Of a DNA stretch of 54,736 nucleotides, positions 8,154 through 17,500 are shown piece by piece. The notes beneath the pieces are model-generated. The model was not told the DNA's origin and did not search any database. It saw only the letters and a list, made by a program, of their open reading frames with translations. Positions within the stretch are counted from its first letter, which is position 1. Each line of letters starts with the position of its first letter. Source of the stretch: Anaerolineae bacterium (GTDB lineage Bacteria; Chloroflexota; Anaerolineae; Anaerolineales; Villigracilaceae); contig JAFLCE010000016.1 of NCBI GenBank assembly GCA_017303655.1, positions 1 to 54,736 on the forward strand, in the 5' to 3' direction. The translations under genes and the position numbers were made by a program.

Positions 8154-9344
8154 TTAGCTTTCCAATTGCAATCGTTTTACTGGGGATAGTTCTTCTTCAC
8201 GCGTCTCAAAGTTGAAGCGTTCAAAAATATCCTTATATTGCTCCACGATTCCCTTGCGGGTGAAGCCCATCACCTCATAAGAGTAATTATGGTCACTGTT
8301 AAAGGTCATTGTTTCCTTAACAGCCTGGTCGATGATAACGGGCAGACCGGGCTTATCGGGGTAGCCAAATTGCTCGTAAAACTTACGAATGACCGCTTCC
8401 GGGCGTTGGACCAAGTCGTCATAGTTGACGATTAGGTTGCGGGGAGAAGGATGCGCGTCAATGTATTGAAGCGGGTGGTGATACCAGTGCTGAGTCATCT
8501 CGAGGATCTCATCAATGTACAGGTAGCCCTGGTTAGGTCCGGTGAATTGACTGCGGGCATAATTGATCCATGACACCGTGGAGGGAAGCATATCGAGCGG
8601 GTTGCGGGCAAGATAGAGAATGCGCGCATCGGGGAAAAATTCAGCCAGCGTTTCGATCTTGGCGCTGAATGCCGGGTTCTTCGCCACAAAATGTTTTTTG
8701 CCGGTGGCGTACATATGTCGCTGCAACATGGACTTGTAGAACGTCATGATGCGTTTTTTGTGCTCGGCGCTGAGCGCCTCATCAAAATGCAGGTAATCAG
8801 GGAACTCATCCATGAAAGGGAAGAGGAAGGTGACGAAATAGCCATCCCATACATGCATGTGGATGTTCTCATCCTCTTCCGGCTGGAAGAAAGAAATGGG
8901 GTGTATCTTGATCTTGCCAAGGGTGGCACGGTCGAAGGCGTACAAAGCGCGGTGCAAAATCCGCCCAAAATATTTGTTATCAAGAGCGGCTACGAATTGA
9001 GTGATCTTCTTTTGTGTTACCGAAGGGGTCAGGTAAATATCCCAAGTGGTTAGGCTTGTAAAAGTTTCTGTATCACGCGAGAGCAGGCGGTGCAAAAAAG
9101 TGGAGCCGCTGCGGAAATTCCCCAAAATGAAGAGCGGTTTTTCAATGGGATGGTTTTTGTAGGCAGGGAAGAGAACGTCATCGAGCCAGAAGAAGAACCA
9201 GTGCATCAGGCTGCCGAGAGGCCAAACGATATAGAACAGAACCAGAAAGATCAGTCTTTTTTTTGTGAGGCGGGCGGGAGTGTTTTTGGATGCAAAGAAA
9301 GAGCGGTAGAAGGTGCGCCAGAACAGGCGAAAGTTATATTTCAT
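8154..9344 (-). CDS. Sulfotransferase-family protein
   Basis: 396 residues. The 5'-phosphosulfate binding loop is seen in LFILGNFRSGSTFLHRLL and the 3'-phosphate site in ARILYLARNPLDMLPSTVSW, the two PAPS-binding elements of sulfotransferases. A hydrophobic stretch near residues 30-55 (LVLFYIVWPLGSLMHW) suggests membrane association. Bacterial relatives transfer sulfate from PAPS to lipids, glycans or small molecules; the acceptor here is unknown. It ends at the terminator shared with lgt. Confidence 0.85.
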   Translation of the reverse strand: MKYNFRLFWRTFYRSFFASKNTPARLTKKRLIFLVLFYIVWPLGSLMHWFFFWLDDVLFPAYKNHPIEKPLFILGNFRSGSTFLHRLLSRDTETFTSLTTWDIYLTPSVTQKKITQFVAALDNKYFGRILHRALYAFDRATLGKIKIHPISFFQPEEDENIHMHVWDGYFVTFLFPFMDEFPDYLHFDEALSAEHKKRIMTFYKSMLQRHMYATGKKHFVAKNPAFSAKIETLAEFFPDARILYLARNPLDMLPSTVSWINYARSQFTGPNQGYLYIDEILEMTQHWYHHPLQYIDAHPSPRNLIVNYDDLVQRPEAVIRKFYEQFGYPDKPGLPVIIDQAVKETMTFNSDHNYSYEVMGFTRKGIVEQYKDIFERFNFETREEELSPVKRLQLES

Positions 9345-9437
9345 TCAAGATGGGATCCTTGAGGTTGTGATACGTTCATCGGGAAAACTCCCAAGAAATA
9401 ATTCTATCAGCAATCCCAGTTTTGAGATTAACGTGTT

Positions 9438-9893
9438 TTAAACGCCCTGCCCGCCGTGCGACTCAACAAAACCCTTGATCCGTTTCAGCATTTCGGCATG
9501 CGCCGTCTGTGCTTGTTGAAACGCATAATTAAAAAGAAGGTCTGGCGCTTTCATAGTGATAGTTTCGTGCAAAGTCACCCCGTTTTGCACAGGAGTGATC
9601 GTGGTGACATTCTCCACAAACGTATTGGGAGATTGAAACGCCTGTGTATGTACTACATTTTCTGTTACAGAAATAATATCTGCCTGGTATTTGATCTTGA
9701 ATTTGAATGGACCCCATTGCAGATTATCCGTAATGAAATAACGCCGCACCCCGGCGGGTTTGTCTTTAGCACGCTCCACCTTTTCGATCAGCGGATGGAT
9801 CTTATGATGCTGACTATAATCAGCGATCAAATCAACTACCGTCTTAACGTCTGACTGGATGAAGATCTCTTTCTCGAAGATACCCTGTTTCAT
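9438..9893 (-). CDS. SRPBCC (START-like) domain protein
   Basis: 151 residues with the helix-grip pattern of polyketide cyclase/START-like proteins: an opening strand (FEKEIFIQSDVKTVVDLIADY), mid-chain antiparallel strands, and a long C-terminal helix (NYAFQQAQTAHAEMLKRI). These proteins bind hydrophobic ligands; no substrate is evident. It lies 93 bases upstream of the sulfotransferase gene on the same strand and may be cotranscribed with it. Confidence 0.75.
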   Translation of the reverse strand: MKQGIFEKEIFIQSDVKTVVDLIADYSQHHKIHPLIEKVERAKDKPAGVRRYFITDNLQWGPFKFKIKYQADIISVTENVVHTQAFQSPNTFVENVTTITPVQNGVTLHETITMKAPDLLFNYAFQQAQTAHAEMLKRIKGFVESHGGQGV

Positions 9894-10018
9894 AATGCGG
9901 ATTATACACCCCGCGCCTCATCATTCCCTCAGGCTTGTTCCTGTTTTCTGGAATCTTTCCTGCGCTGATGCTTTGTCAGTTGAATGGATGTACAATTCAT
10001 CCACTTTAGGAGAATCCG

Positions 10019-10663
10019 ATGAGTGATACTTTACTAACCTATGAAGCTGCACAAAATTACATTGCAAGCCTCATCCCACCACGTGAGCCGGAATTCTTGG
10101 AAATGGAAACCTATGCCGAGAAGAATGGCTTTCCTATTATTGGCCCGGCGTGTGGATATTATTGTTATCAACTGGCACGGATGATAGGTGCAAAATCCGT
10201 GTTCGAGTTGGGGTCGGGTTATGGTTACTCTACAGCATGGTTTGCGAAAGCGATAAAGGAGAATGGTGGGGGAGTCGTGCATCACACGGTTTGGGATGAG
10301 GAACTGTCTGCAAGCGCACGCAAGCATCTCGTTAAGTTAGGAAGCGCAGACCTGGTCCAGTTTCACATCTCAGAAGCTGTAGAAGCCTTGAAGAAAACCG
10401 ATGGTCCATTCGATATCATCTTCAACGATATTGATAAGGAGAAATACCCCGCTTCGCTGCTAGCCATTAAGGAAAAATTACGCAGCGGCGGTTTGCTCAT
10501 CATTGATAATATGCTTTGGAATGGGCGTATCTTCGATGAAAAAGATGCATCACCTGCAACCGCAGGAGTGCATGAATTTACGCGCCAAATTAAAACCGAC
10601 CCCGATTGGATCGTCTCGCTCTCGCCGATGCGCGATGGTATGATCGTGGCGTATAAAAAATAA
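10019..10663 (+). CDS. SAM-dependent O-methyltransferase (class I)
   Basis: 214 residues matching the metal-dependent O-methyltransferase family related to catechol/caffeoyl-CoA enzymes. SAM-binding motif I is FELGSGYGYSTAWF, an acidic motif is FNDIDKEKYPASL, and IIDNMLWNG matches the family Asp-Asn metal/substrate site. The ribosome site AGGAGAATCCG precedes the ATG. It is followed 43 bases later by a PLP enzyme on the same strand. The methyl acceptor is unknown. Confidence 0.88.
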   Translation: MSDTLLTYEAAQNYIASLIPPREPEFLEMETYAEKNGFPIIGPACGYYCYQLARMIGAKSVFELGSGYGYSTAWFAKAIKENGGGVVHHTVWDEELSASARKHLVKLGSADLVQFHISEAVEALKKTDGPFDIIFNDIDKEKYPASLLAIKEKLRSGGLLIIDNMLWNGRIFDEKDASPATAGVHEFTRQIKTDPDWIVSLSPMRDGMIVAYKK

Positions 10664-10672
10664 TTTTGTAGG

Positions 10673-10689
10673 GGCGGGGTCTCCCCGCC
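10673..10689. repeat. Short GC-rich hairpin repeat
   Basis: GGCGGGG (10673-10679) with CCCCGCC (10683-10689) and a three-base loop, in the gap between the methyltransferase and PLP-enzyme genes. The context GTAGGGGCGGGG looks like a dispersed intergenic element. No function is assigned. Confidence 0.4.
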
Positions 10690-10706
10690 ATGATACACAA
10701 GGAAAA

Positions 10707-11873
10707 ATGACAAACTTCAACATCACCCCAAATCGCCGTAAGTTCGATACAGACATCAAATGGAATTTGTATAAAAAAGATATTCTGCCCATGTGGGTGG
10801 CAGATATGGATTTTCCCGCTCCCAAACCAATCTTGGATGCCTTACATAAGCAACTAGATCATGGCGTTTTGGGGTATGAGTGGGCGAATGGCACCCAATT
10901 GCCGGAAGTGGTTGCCAACCGAATGGAACGGCTCTATAAGTGGAAGGTGCAACCCGAGGCAGTGTTGACCGTGACAGGCATCGTCAGTGGATATAGTGTG
11001 GCGGTGCGTGCGTTCTGTTCGCCAAAGAAGGGCGTGGCGATCCAAACGCCGGTATACAACGAATTCCACGAAGTAAAAAATAATATTGGCATTCCGCAGA
11101 TTGATATTCCATTTATAAAACAGGTTAAGGGGAATATCATGACCTATGAGATCGATTGGGATCTGTTCGAGAAACGAGTGAAGAAGGCGGGTATCTTCCT
11201 GTTGTGCAATCCGCATAACCCGTTAGGAATTATTTTCTCGCGCAAAGAACTGACCCGCATGGCGGAGATCTGCATCAAACACAATGTTCTGATTGTTTCG
11301 GATGAAATTCATTCCGAGCTTTTATTAGACGGCAATAAATTTACGCCAATGGCGAAGCTCTCACGTGAGATCGAGCAACATGTTATTACGCTGATTGCGC
11401 CGTCGAAGACATTCAATGTTGCCGGTCTATTCTGTGGCTTTGCCATCATCCCTAACAAAGAACTACGCGACCGATACAATAATGAGTTGAATCATTTACG
11501 CTTGCATGTAGCTAGCCCGGGTCTACATGCTTCACGGGCCGCCTTCTCTGGCAAATGTGATCCCTGGTTGGCGGAATTAAATCGATATCTCACCGGCAAC
11601 CGCGATTTTCTCGTGGATTACGTCACCAAATACATGCCGAATGTCCGCACCACGATACCTGAGGCAACTTATCTTGGCTGGCTTGACTTCACTCAAACGA
11701 AGATCGACGGCTCGCCTTTTGAATTCTTCAAAGAAAAAGCCAAAGTGGCAGTCAGTGAAGGCAAGATCTTCGGTAAGGAAGGCGCTGGTCATGTGCGCAT
11801 CAACTTCGGTACTTCGCGGGCTTTATTAAAAGAAGGACTCTCTCGTATAAAGCAAGCAATGGATCAACTCTAA
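10707..11873 (+). CDS. MalY/PatB-family PLP-dependent C-S lyase or aminotransferase
   Basis: 388 residues, fold type I. The N-terminus (RRKFDTDIKWNLY, LPMWVADMDFPAP) is characteristic of the MalY/PatB cystathionine beta-lyase family. The PLP lysine is in APSKTFNVAGLFCGFA, and the cofactor Asp in NVLIVSDEIHSELLL. The C-terminal Arg motif is GHVRINFGTSR. The enzyme likely cleaves cystathionine or cysteine conjugates to release a thiol, though an aminotransferase activity cannot be excluded. It ends before a strong terminator and then the island boundary. Confidence 0.9.
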   Translation: MTNFNITPNRRKFDTDIKWNLYKKDILPMWVADMDFPAPKPILDALHKQLDHGVLGYEWANGTQLPEVVANRMERLYKWKVQPEAVLTVTGIVSGYSVAVRAFCSPKKGVAIQTPVYNEFHEVKNNIGIPQIDIPFIKQVKGNIMTYEIDWDLFEKRVKKAGIFLLCNPHNPLGIIFSRKELTRMAEICIKHNVLIVSDEIHSELLLDGNKFTPMAKLSREIEQHVITLIAPSKTFNVAGLFCGFAIIPNKELRDRYNNELNHLRLHVASPGLHASRAAFSGKCDPWLAELNRYLTGNRDFLVDYVTKYMPNVRTTIPEATYLGWLDFTQTKIDGSPFEFFKEKAKVAVSEGKIFGKEGAGHVRINFGTSRALLKEGLSRIKQAMDQL

Positions 11874-11877
11874 AAAC

Positions 11878-11903
11878 AAAAAACCCGCGTACGCGGGTTT
11901 TTT
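11878..11903 (+). terminator. Rho-independent terminator after the MalY-like gene
   Basis: A perfect palindrome CCCGCGTACGCGGG (11884-11897) is flanked by A and T runs. It can also serve minus-strand transcripts that would have come from the intact tRNA-Met before island insertion. Confidence 0.88.
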
Positions 11904-11908
11904 TATGA

Positions 11909-11952
11909 GTGCCGAGGGGGAGATTTGAACTCCCGACCAAGGGCTTATGAGT
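11909..11952 (-). other. Left attachment repeat: displaced 3' end of tRNA-Met
   Basis: 44 bases identical to 41917-41960. They correspond to the anticodon loop through the 3' end of tRNA-Met(CAT). The 5' half of the tRNA is absent here, so this is not a functional tRNA gene. It is the chromosomal 3' end that the island separated from its 5' half. Confidence 0.93.
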
Positions 11953-12278
11953 TAGCCTCACAATGAACAAAGATTTTTGTCCGTATATGTGAGAGAAACC
12001 CTTTGTTTTTCAACACTCTTGCCTATATATGGCGGTATTTTTGGATGATTATCACTTTGATAATCCCCTGCACATCAAAATGCAGGTAACTTATGATATT
12101 GCCTAGGATGGTTTTAGTCAAGTCTGATTGACGAATTGATGTTGGAAATCTTCAATGCGGCTGTGAAATCCACAATGTAAAAAGATTGCAATGTTTGATT
12201 TTTTTATCAAGTCAAAGTAAACTAGTACTCATTAATGTAGTTGTACTTTTCTGTTGAAATGACCGTTTGGGAATTTCC
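11953..12278. other. Non-coding left end of the island
   Basis: About 325 AT-rich bases without a supported gene. Two adjacent hairpins stand out: GATTATCA/TGATAATC (12047-12054 with 12058-12065) and CCTGCA/TGCAGG (12067-12072 with 12081-12086). They could be arm-type recombinase or accessory sites, or leader structure of the cargo operon. The operon promoter must lie here or close by, but I cannot pick it with confidence. Confidence 0.45.
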
Positions 12279-14480
12279 ATGACAACTATTACAGAAAGCC
12301 AGTGGGTCGATTATTTCGGTTTTCAGCGTTTCCCGTTTGACCGTCCTGAAGCGGGAAATGAAGAATTTGCTCGCCCAGATTTCTTAGCATCTTGTTTTGT
12401 AGAACCCCGGGGGTTTGAGAGGGTGTTTGGTCAGGCAGACTCTCCTGTTACATCATTGTTGTTTGCATCACGTGGAACTGGTAAAACTGCCTGTCGCGTG
12501 ATGATGGACTACTATTGCCAGAATGGTTTGGCGCGTTCTGGTTCTCAAAAATCAAACCAATCTACTTATGTACTTAGTGTTCCTCATATCAGGTTGGATA
12601 ACGTTTTGAGTATTGCTCGACGATCTCAGAATACTGTATCCCCAACAATCCTGTTTGAACATCATGCTGTAGAAATAATGAGACAGGCAGTCCCAGTCTT
12701 TGTAGAAATGATTGCAAAGAATACTGATTTTTCTAATAACTTAAAGAATTTTAAAAAGCCGGACTTTGAGGATATTAGTTTATTTCTAATTTTCTATTCT
12801 GCCTATTTATCGTCCGCACAAAAAGAATTCCTTAGGGATTTGGGTGTGGAGACTCCTCCGTTGGGCGATGCAATGTCTGGGCTGGAGGGACAAAAAACAA
12901 TTCATAACCGCCTACCAACCTGGGAGCCTCTTTTATTTCAACAAAGGCTTGAAGAAGCCTCCCCTTTGGATCATTTAGGGCGGTGGGCAAAGTTAGTAAA
13001 GATGGTCGGAATAAAATCCACATACATTCTTGTAGATGGAGTGGATGAATTAATGGAGTCTGCTAATGATCCAGGTAATGCCCACTTATTGATTCGTCCC
13101 CTGTTAACCAATTTAAGGTTGATGGACGAAACGCCTCATCTGGCTTTAAAGTTCTTTCTCCCATCTGATATGGAGGCGTCTGTGCTGACAGATTCTGCTT
13201 TTCGAACTGACAGAGGATTCGTTATAGAAAAGATCCAATGGGGGGAAGAAGATTTGATCAAGATTCTGCGTGACCGTTTAAAAGTCCTCGGGCTTCCTGA
13301 ATATAATTCTCGCGACGGAACTACTGCGGGGTTTGATGCGCTATGCGTCCCTGAAATGCGAGGTGAGATTGAAAGGAATCTTGCCAGGGTTTCCAATGGA
13401 AACCCACGTTACCTTATGAATTTATGCTCACAAATGGTCGCTTCCCATTGCTCACGGGAAATTGAAGGTCAGGATGATCGTTTTCTCTTAAATCAAGAAG
13501 ATTATTACAGCGCCGTTGAATTTGTCATGGCGAGGTATCGCAATCTTTCCTCTTTGTTGGAAGAGTTGACCAGGAAAAAAACGGAGCAAAAAGATGCCGG
13601 GCAGGAACCCGCAGTCTTTGTAAACGGACAATTGATCGATGATAAATATGAAGTCCGGAAACAATTGCCGCCGGGCGCTTCCGGGCAGGTTTACTGTGTT
13701 TACGACGAAGTTCTCGAAAGGATGTGTGCCCTAAAGATTTATAATAATTCCGACACGGCAATTGACTCTTTCAAGAATGAAGCCCGCCTATTGTTGAAGC
13801 TTGATCACCCTCACATAGTAAAGGTCTATAGTTGGGGGATTTTGAAACAATCTCAGCGGTTTTATTTGCTGAGCGAATATGTGGATGGGACTGAACTCAC
13901 TAGATACACTCTTCCTGGAAATCTACTTCCAAGACAAAAAGCAATAGAATCAGTTTTGGAATTACTCTCTGCTCTGGAATATTTGCACCCTGACACAGAA
14001 CGGTTGGATGAATTAAAGAAAAAAATGCAGGAAGGAGAGGTGGATCAACAGGAATATGATGAATATTCACGACTCAATGAACATGGACTCATTCATCGCG
14101 ATATCAAACCTTCGAATGTCGTCCTTTCTTCCCAAGGTATAAAATTAATAGATTTCAATATTTCATCGAGAGCTATAACCGTCGGAAATACATTTGCTGG
14201 CACAAAAGGATATATGCTTCCAGAGATCGGCATGACGCGTTGGAGCGTTGACGGCGATCTATTTGCCACGGGTATCATGCTGTACGAACTTCTTACAGGC
14301 TATCACCCATACCCTGATCGTCAGCCTTTTATAGATACTACTCCAAAAAATCCTATGCAATATGTGCCAGATATTTCCCCTGATTTGGCTGATGTGATTT
14401 TACGGGCGGTATCATGCAACCCCCAAGTGAGATATCACAGCGCTAAAAAATTTATGATAGATGTTCAAAATGTAGTCTAA
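12279..14480 (+). CDS. P-loop ATPase fused to a Ser/Thr protein kinase
   Basis: 733 residues. The N-terminal half is a P-loop ATPase with Walker A ASRGTGKT (about 63-70) and Walker B YILVDGVDEL (about 248-258), resembling the ORC/STAND-like ATPases found in bacterial signalling loci. From about 452 there is a Hanks-type kinase: glycine loop LPPGASGQVY, ATP-binding Lys in CALKIYNN, catalytic HRDIKPSN (about 606), and LPEIG in place of APE. The Mg-binding DFG reads DFN, which keeps Asp. A roughly 30-residue charged insert precedes the catalytic loop. The start at 12279 is the ATG; an upstream TTG is four codons earlier. It is the first gene of the ten-gene island operon. Inferred role: stimulus-gated phosphorylation of a partner encoded in the same operon. 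Confidence 0.85.
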   Translation: MTTITESQWVDYFGFQRFPFDRPEAGNEEFARPDFLASCFVEPRGFERVFGQADSPVTSLLFASRGTGKTACRVMMDYYCQNGLARSGSQKSNQSTYVLSVPHIRLDNVLSIARRSQNTVSPTILFEHHAVEIMRQAVPVFVEMIAKNTDFSNNLKNFKKPDFEDISLFLIFYSAYLSSAQKEFLRDLGVETPPLGDAMSGLEGQKTIHNRLPTWEPLLFQQRLEEASPLDHLGRWAKLVKMVGIKSTYILVDGVDELMESANDPGNAHLLIRPLLTNLRLMDETPHLALKFFLPSDMEASVLTDSAFRTDRGFVIEKIQWGEEDLIKILRDRLKVLGLPEYNSRDGTTAGFDALCVPEMRGEIERNLARVSNGNPRYLMNLCSQMVASHCSREIEGQDDRFLLNQEDYYSAVEFVMARYRNLSSLLEELTRKKTEQKDAGQEPAVFVNGQLIDDKYEVRKQLPPGASGQVYCVYDEVLERMCALKIYNNSDTAIDSFKNEARLLLKLDHPHIVKVYSWGILKQSQRFYLLSEYVDGTELTRYTLPGNLLPRQKAIESVLELLSALEYLHPDTERLDELKKKMQEGEVDQQEYDEYSRLNEHGLIHRDIKPSNVVLSSQGIKLIDFNISSRAITVGNTFAGTKGYMLPEIGMTRWSVDGDLFATGIMLYELLTGYHPYPDRQPFIDTTPKNPMQYVPDISPDLADVILRAVSCNPQVRYHSAKKFMIDVQNVV

Positions 14481-14570
14481 AATATTATCTTGGTTAGTAA
14501 TGGCATATATTCTTTAAAATGAAATCGATATCTGGACATAACGCAAATATCTTCCGTCAGGATTAGTAAA

Positions 14571-17500
14571 ATGGTTTCAAAATTAGATAAAACAAGATCT
14601 TTGGAAGTTTTTCTTTCATACGCTAAAGAAGATCAGGCAACAGTCCGTAAGATTTACAAGCAATTGATGTCAGAGAAGGAACTTTTATTATCGCCTTGGT
14701 TGGATACATATAAATTAATTCCTGGGCAGGATTGGAAACTTGAGATTAATTTAGCAATAGAAAAAAGTGATGCCGTAATTGTATTTTTTTCTAATATGGC
14801 GGTGCAAAAAGAAGGTTATGTTCAAAATGAGTTAAGGAAAATAAAGGAAGTTGAAAGAAATAAACCTGAACGTGCAAATTTTGTAACCCCCGTTTTGTTA
14901 GATGAGTGTGAGATTCCTACTGATTACTCGAAATGGCAGTGGGTGGAATATAAAGACAAAGATTGGTATAAATCGTTATTGCTGTCATTAAAAGAACGAG
15001 CTAAGTTTCTCGGACTAAAAAATGTGCCATCCAAAATGTATAAAATTATCTTGACACTCGATATGGATTATAGTGATGTTAATGATAAATATCTTTCAAG
15101 ATTTCGTTCAACTTTGGCTAAAAGATTAAGAGTCGTCTCAAAGGATATTAAAATTTTAGAAGTTCTAGAGGGAAGTGTAAAAATAATTCTAGAACTTTCT
15201 AACGAGGCGTTTCGCGAGTTAGCTGTTCTAAAGGTGCTTGAAGATGAACAATTATATAATGTTTTGCGATTAAAAGAATTTGAGCAACTGAAAATTGACG
15301 ATTCGAAGCATTCCACTAAAGAGGACCGATCCAATTCTCTAGCTAACATGTCTAGTGGTTTGAAGCAATTTGTTTATCATTTTGTTGGGCGCGAAAAGGA
15401 AATTGATCTTTTTGAGAAAATGCTTGTATCACCTTATGGTGAGAGTCGGATTTTATTTTTATTCGGTGGTGGAGGCATTGGTAAAAGCAGATTACTTAAT
15501 AAGATGTTAAGAGAAGCAAGAGACTCTGATATTTTGGCACCAGTAGAGCCATTGGATTTTTTTGCCACTGAGCATCGTACAATCGACGGAATTCAAAATA
15601 GGATTATTGAGATTGTTGAGAATCTCACAGGTCTAAAAGAAGAAAGAAGCCCATTCTTAGAATTTCGTAAAGAATATAAAGATACTAGTGAACAATTTAA
15701 TCGATGCTTACGTGATTTTTGTTTGGGAAATCCATTGGTTCTAGGTTTTGATACTTTTGAAGTTTTAGATACGGTAGTAAGTAATTGGCTTTTTGACGGG
15801 GGAAATAATGGCTTGCAAGTCCCTGGATTGATTTGTGTTATTGCCGGGCGTCGTAGTATTGCAGGATTGGATAGGCAGTCTAATAATAGACTAACCAAAG
15901 AAATTGAGTTATCGGGGTTAACTCTTAGGGAAACTGAAGAGTTCTACCGAGAGCACTTAAGTAGCATACGCGGAATTGATGCACTGGATTTTTGGGCAGA
16001 GGAAGATCATAAAGATAAGTATATAGTTAAGTATATATGGGAAGCTACTAATGGGCATCCATTTCTAATAGAGATGGCACTTAACTGGGCTGCTACACTT
16101 GCGGATATAAGCTCAGATGGTGTTAAAGGACTTCAAACTTTTGAGAAAAAGATTATGGGGTATGTGTCTGAGAGGGGAGATCGAGGAAACCTAAATATAG
16201 GTTCTCTAATTGCAAGCCTTATGGATTTTGATATATTATCCTGTATGGGGATTGTAACTCGACGATTTGATGAAGATATCTTGAGGTATCTACTTGCAGG
16301 AGGTTTTATCCGCGATGAGAGAAAAGAACTCGTCATTAAGGAAATTCTTGATCCATTGGAAAAGTATTTCTTTGTGAAGATCCGTACTGGCAATGATGGG
16401 GGGCATGTCTACCAGTTGCATGATGAAATGGCACGCCTTTTGCAGGAATATGTTTGGACCTACCGGGACCCATCAGGAAAAGAGAGGAAAGCACTTTTGG
16501 AAGCTGTTTTGCGATACTATGACCTGTGGATCGAGAGAACTAAGGAAGAGGATCTGAAGAAAAACCTGCGAATTGAACGCTTGTATTACACCTTCAAACT
16601 GGATCAGTTCAGTGAGCCAATTGGGGATGCTGGCAGACGCTTATGGCTTGAATTTGCGGATCTGGATGATGATTATATCAATAGCTATCTACCGGGGGAG
16701 ATTAAAGAATATAAGGATCTTTACGACCCGCAGACAAGGTACGAGGTCCACGCTCGGATTGCGCAGATCGAATACGAAGCCAATCACATCTCTCAAGCGA
16801 AAAAAGAATGGGAACTGATATATCAACTTGGGCAGAAGGAGAAGCGGGTCGACTGGGTTGCTTCTGCCTTGTTCAATCTGGCAAATTGTGAAAAGAATCC
16901 CAGCAGTGCGATTGCTATATTTCTAAAGGCAAAGAGATTCTGTGAGAAATATGCCCAAGACTATCTTCCGCGGGTGAACTACAACATTGGGTTTGCTTAT
17001 CGAAGATTGCAGAATGTCGAGAAGGCGATCGAATGGTATAAGAAGGCGCGGAAGGAATTCCAGAGAAACCCCAAAGACAAAGCCTTAGGAGCGCAGATCG
17101 CGAATGATCTAGGCTATGCCTATTCCCATATCGGCGAATGGGAGTTGTGTCAGAGGAATATAGACGAGGGACAAGCGATTAGAGAAGACATCAAATCACA
17201 ACTCGAACAAGAGGTTGAAGTTCTTGAAGCCAAACTCAAATCGATCAGTGTAAAGAGGAAAAAAGTACCCACGGAACTACAGGATCAATTAACGCGCAAG
17301 AGAAAACAACTGTCCAATGCCAGATTTCAATTGGGATTATCACATAATACCTTGGGCGAAATTTATCGATATCAGGAAAAGTTGGGAATGTCATTGGTGA
17401 ACTACAGGATAGCTCTCACCCAATTCGAGATGAGCAAAGCTGTAAGATGGCAAGCGAAGTCATTATTCTCGCGTGGGGAAACCTATCGCCGGAGGGCGTG

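Noticed and set aside
11909-11952. A second tRNA gene at the left border
   Set aside because: Only the anticodon loop to 3' end is present; the D arm and 5' acceptor strand are missing, so it is an attachment remnant.
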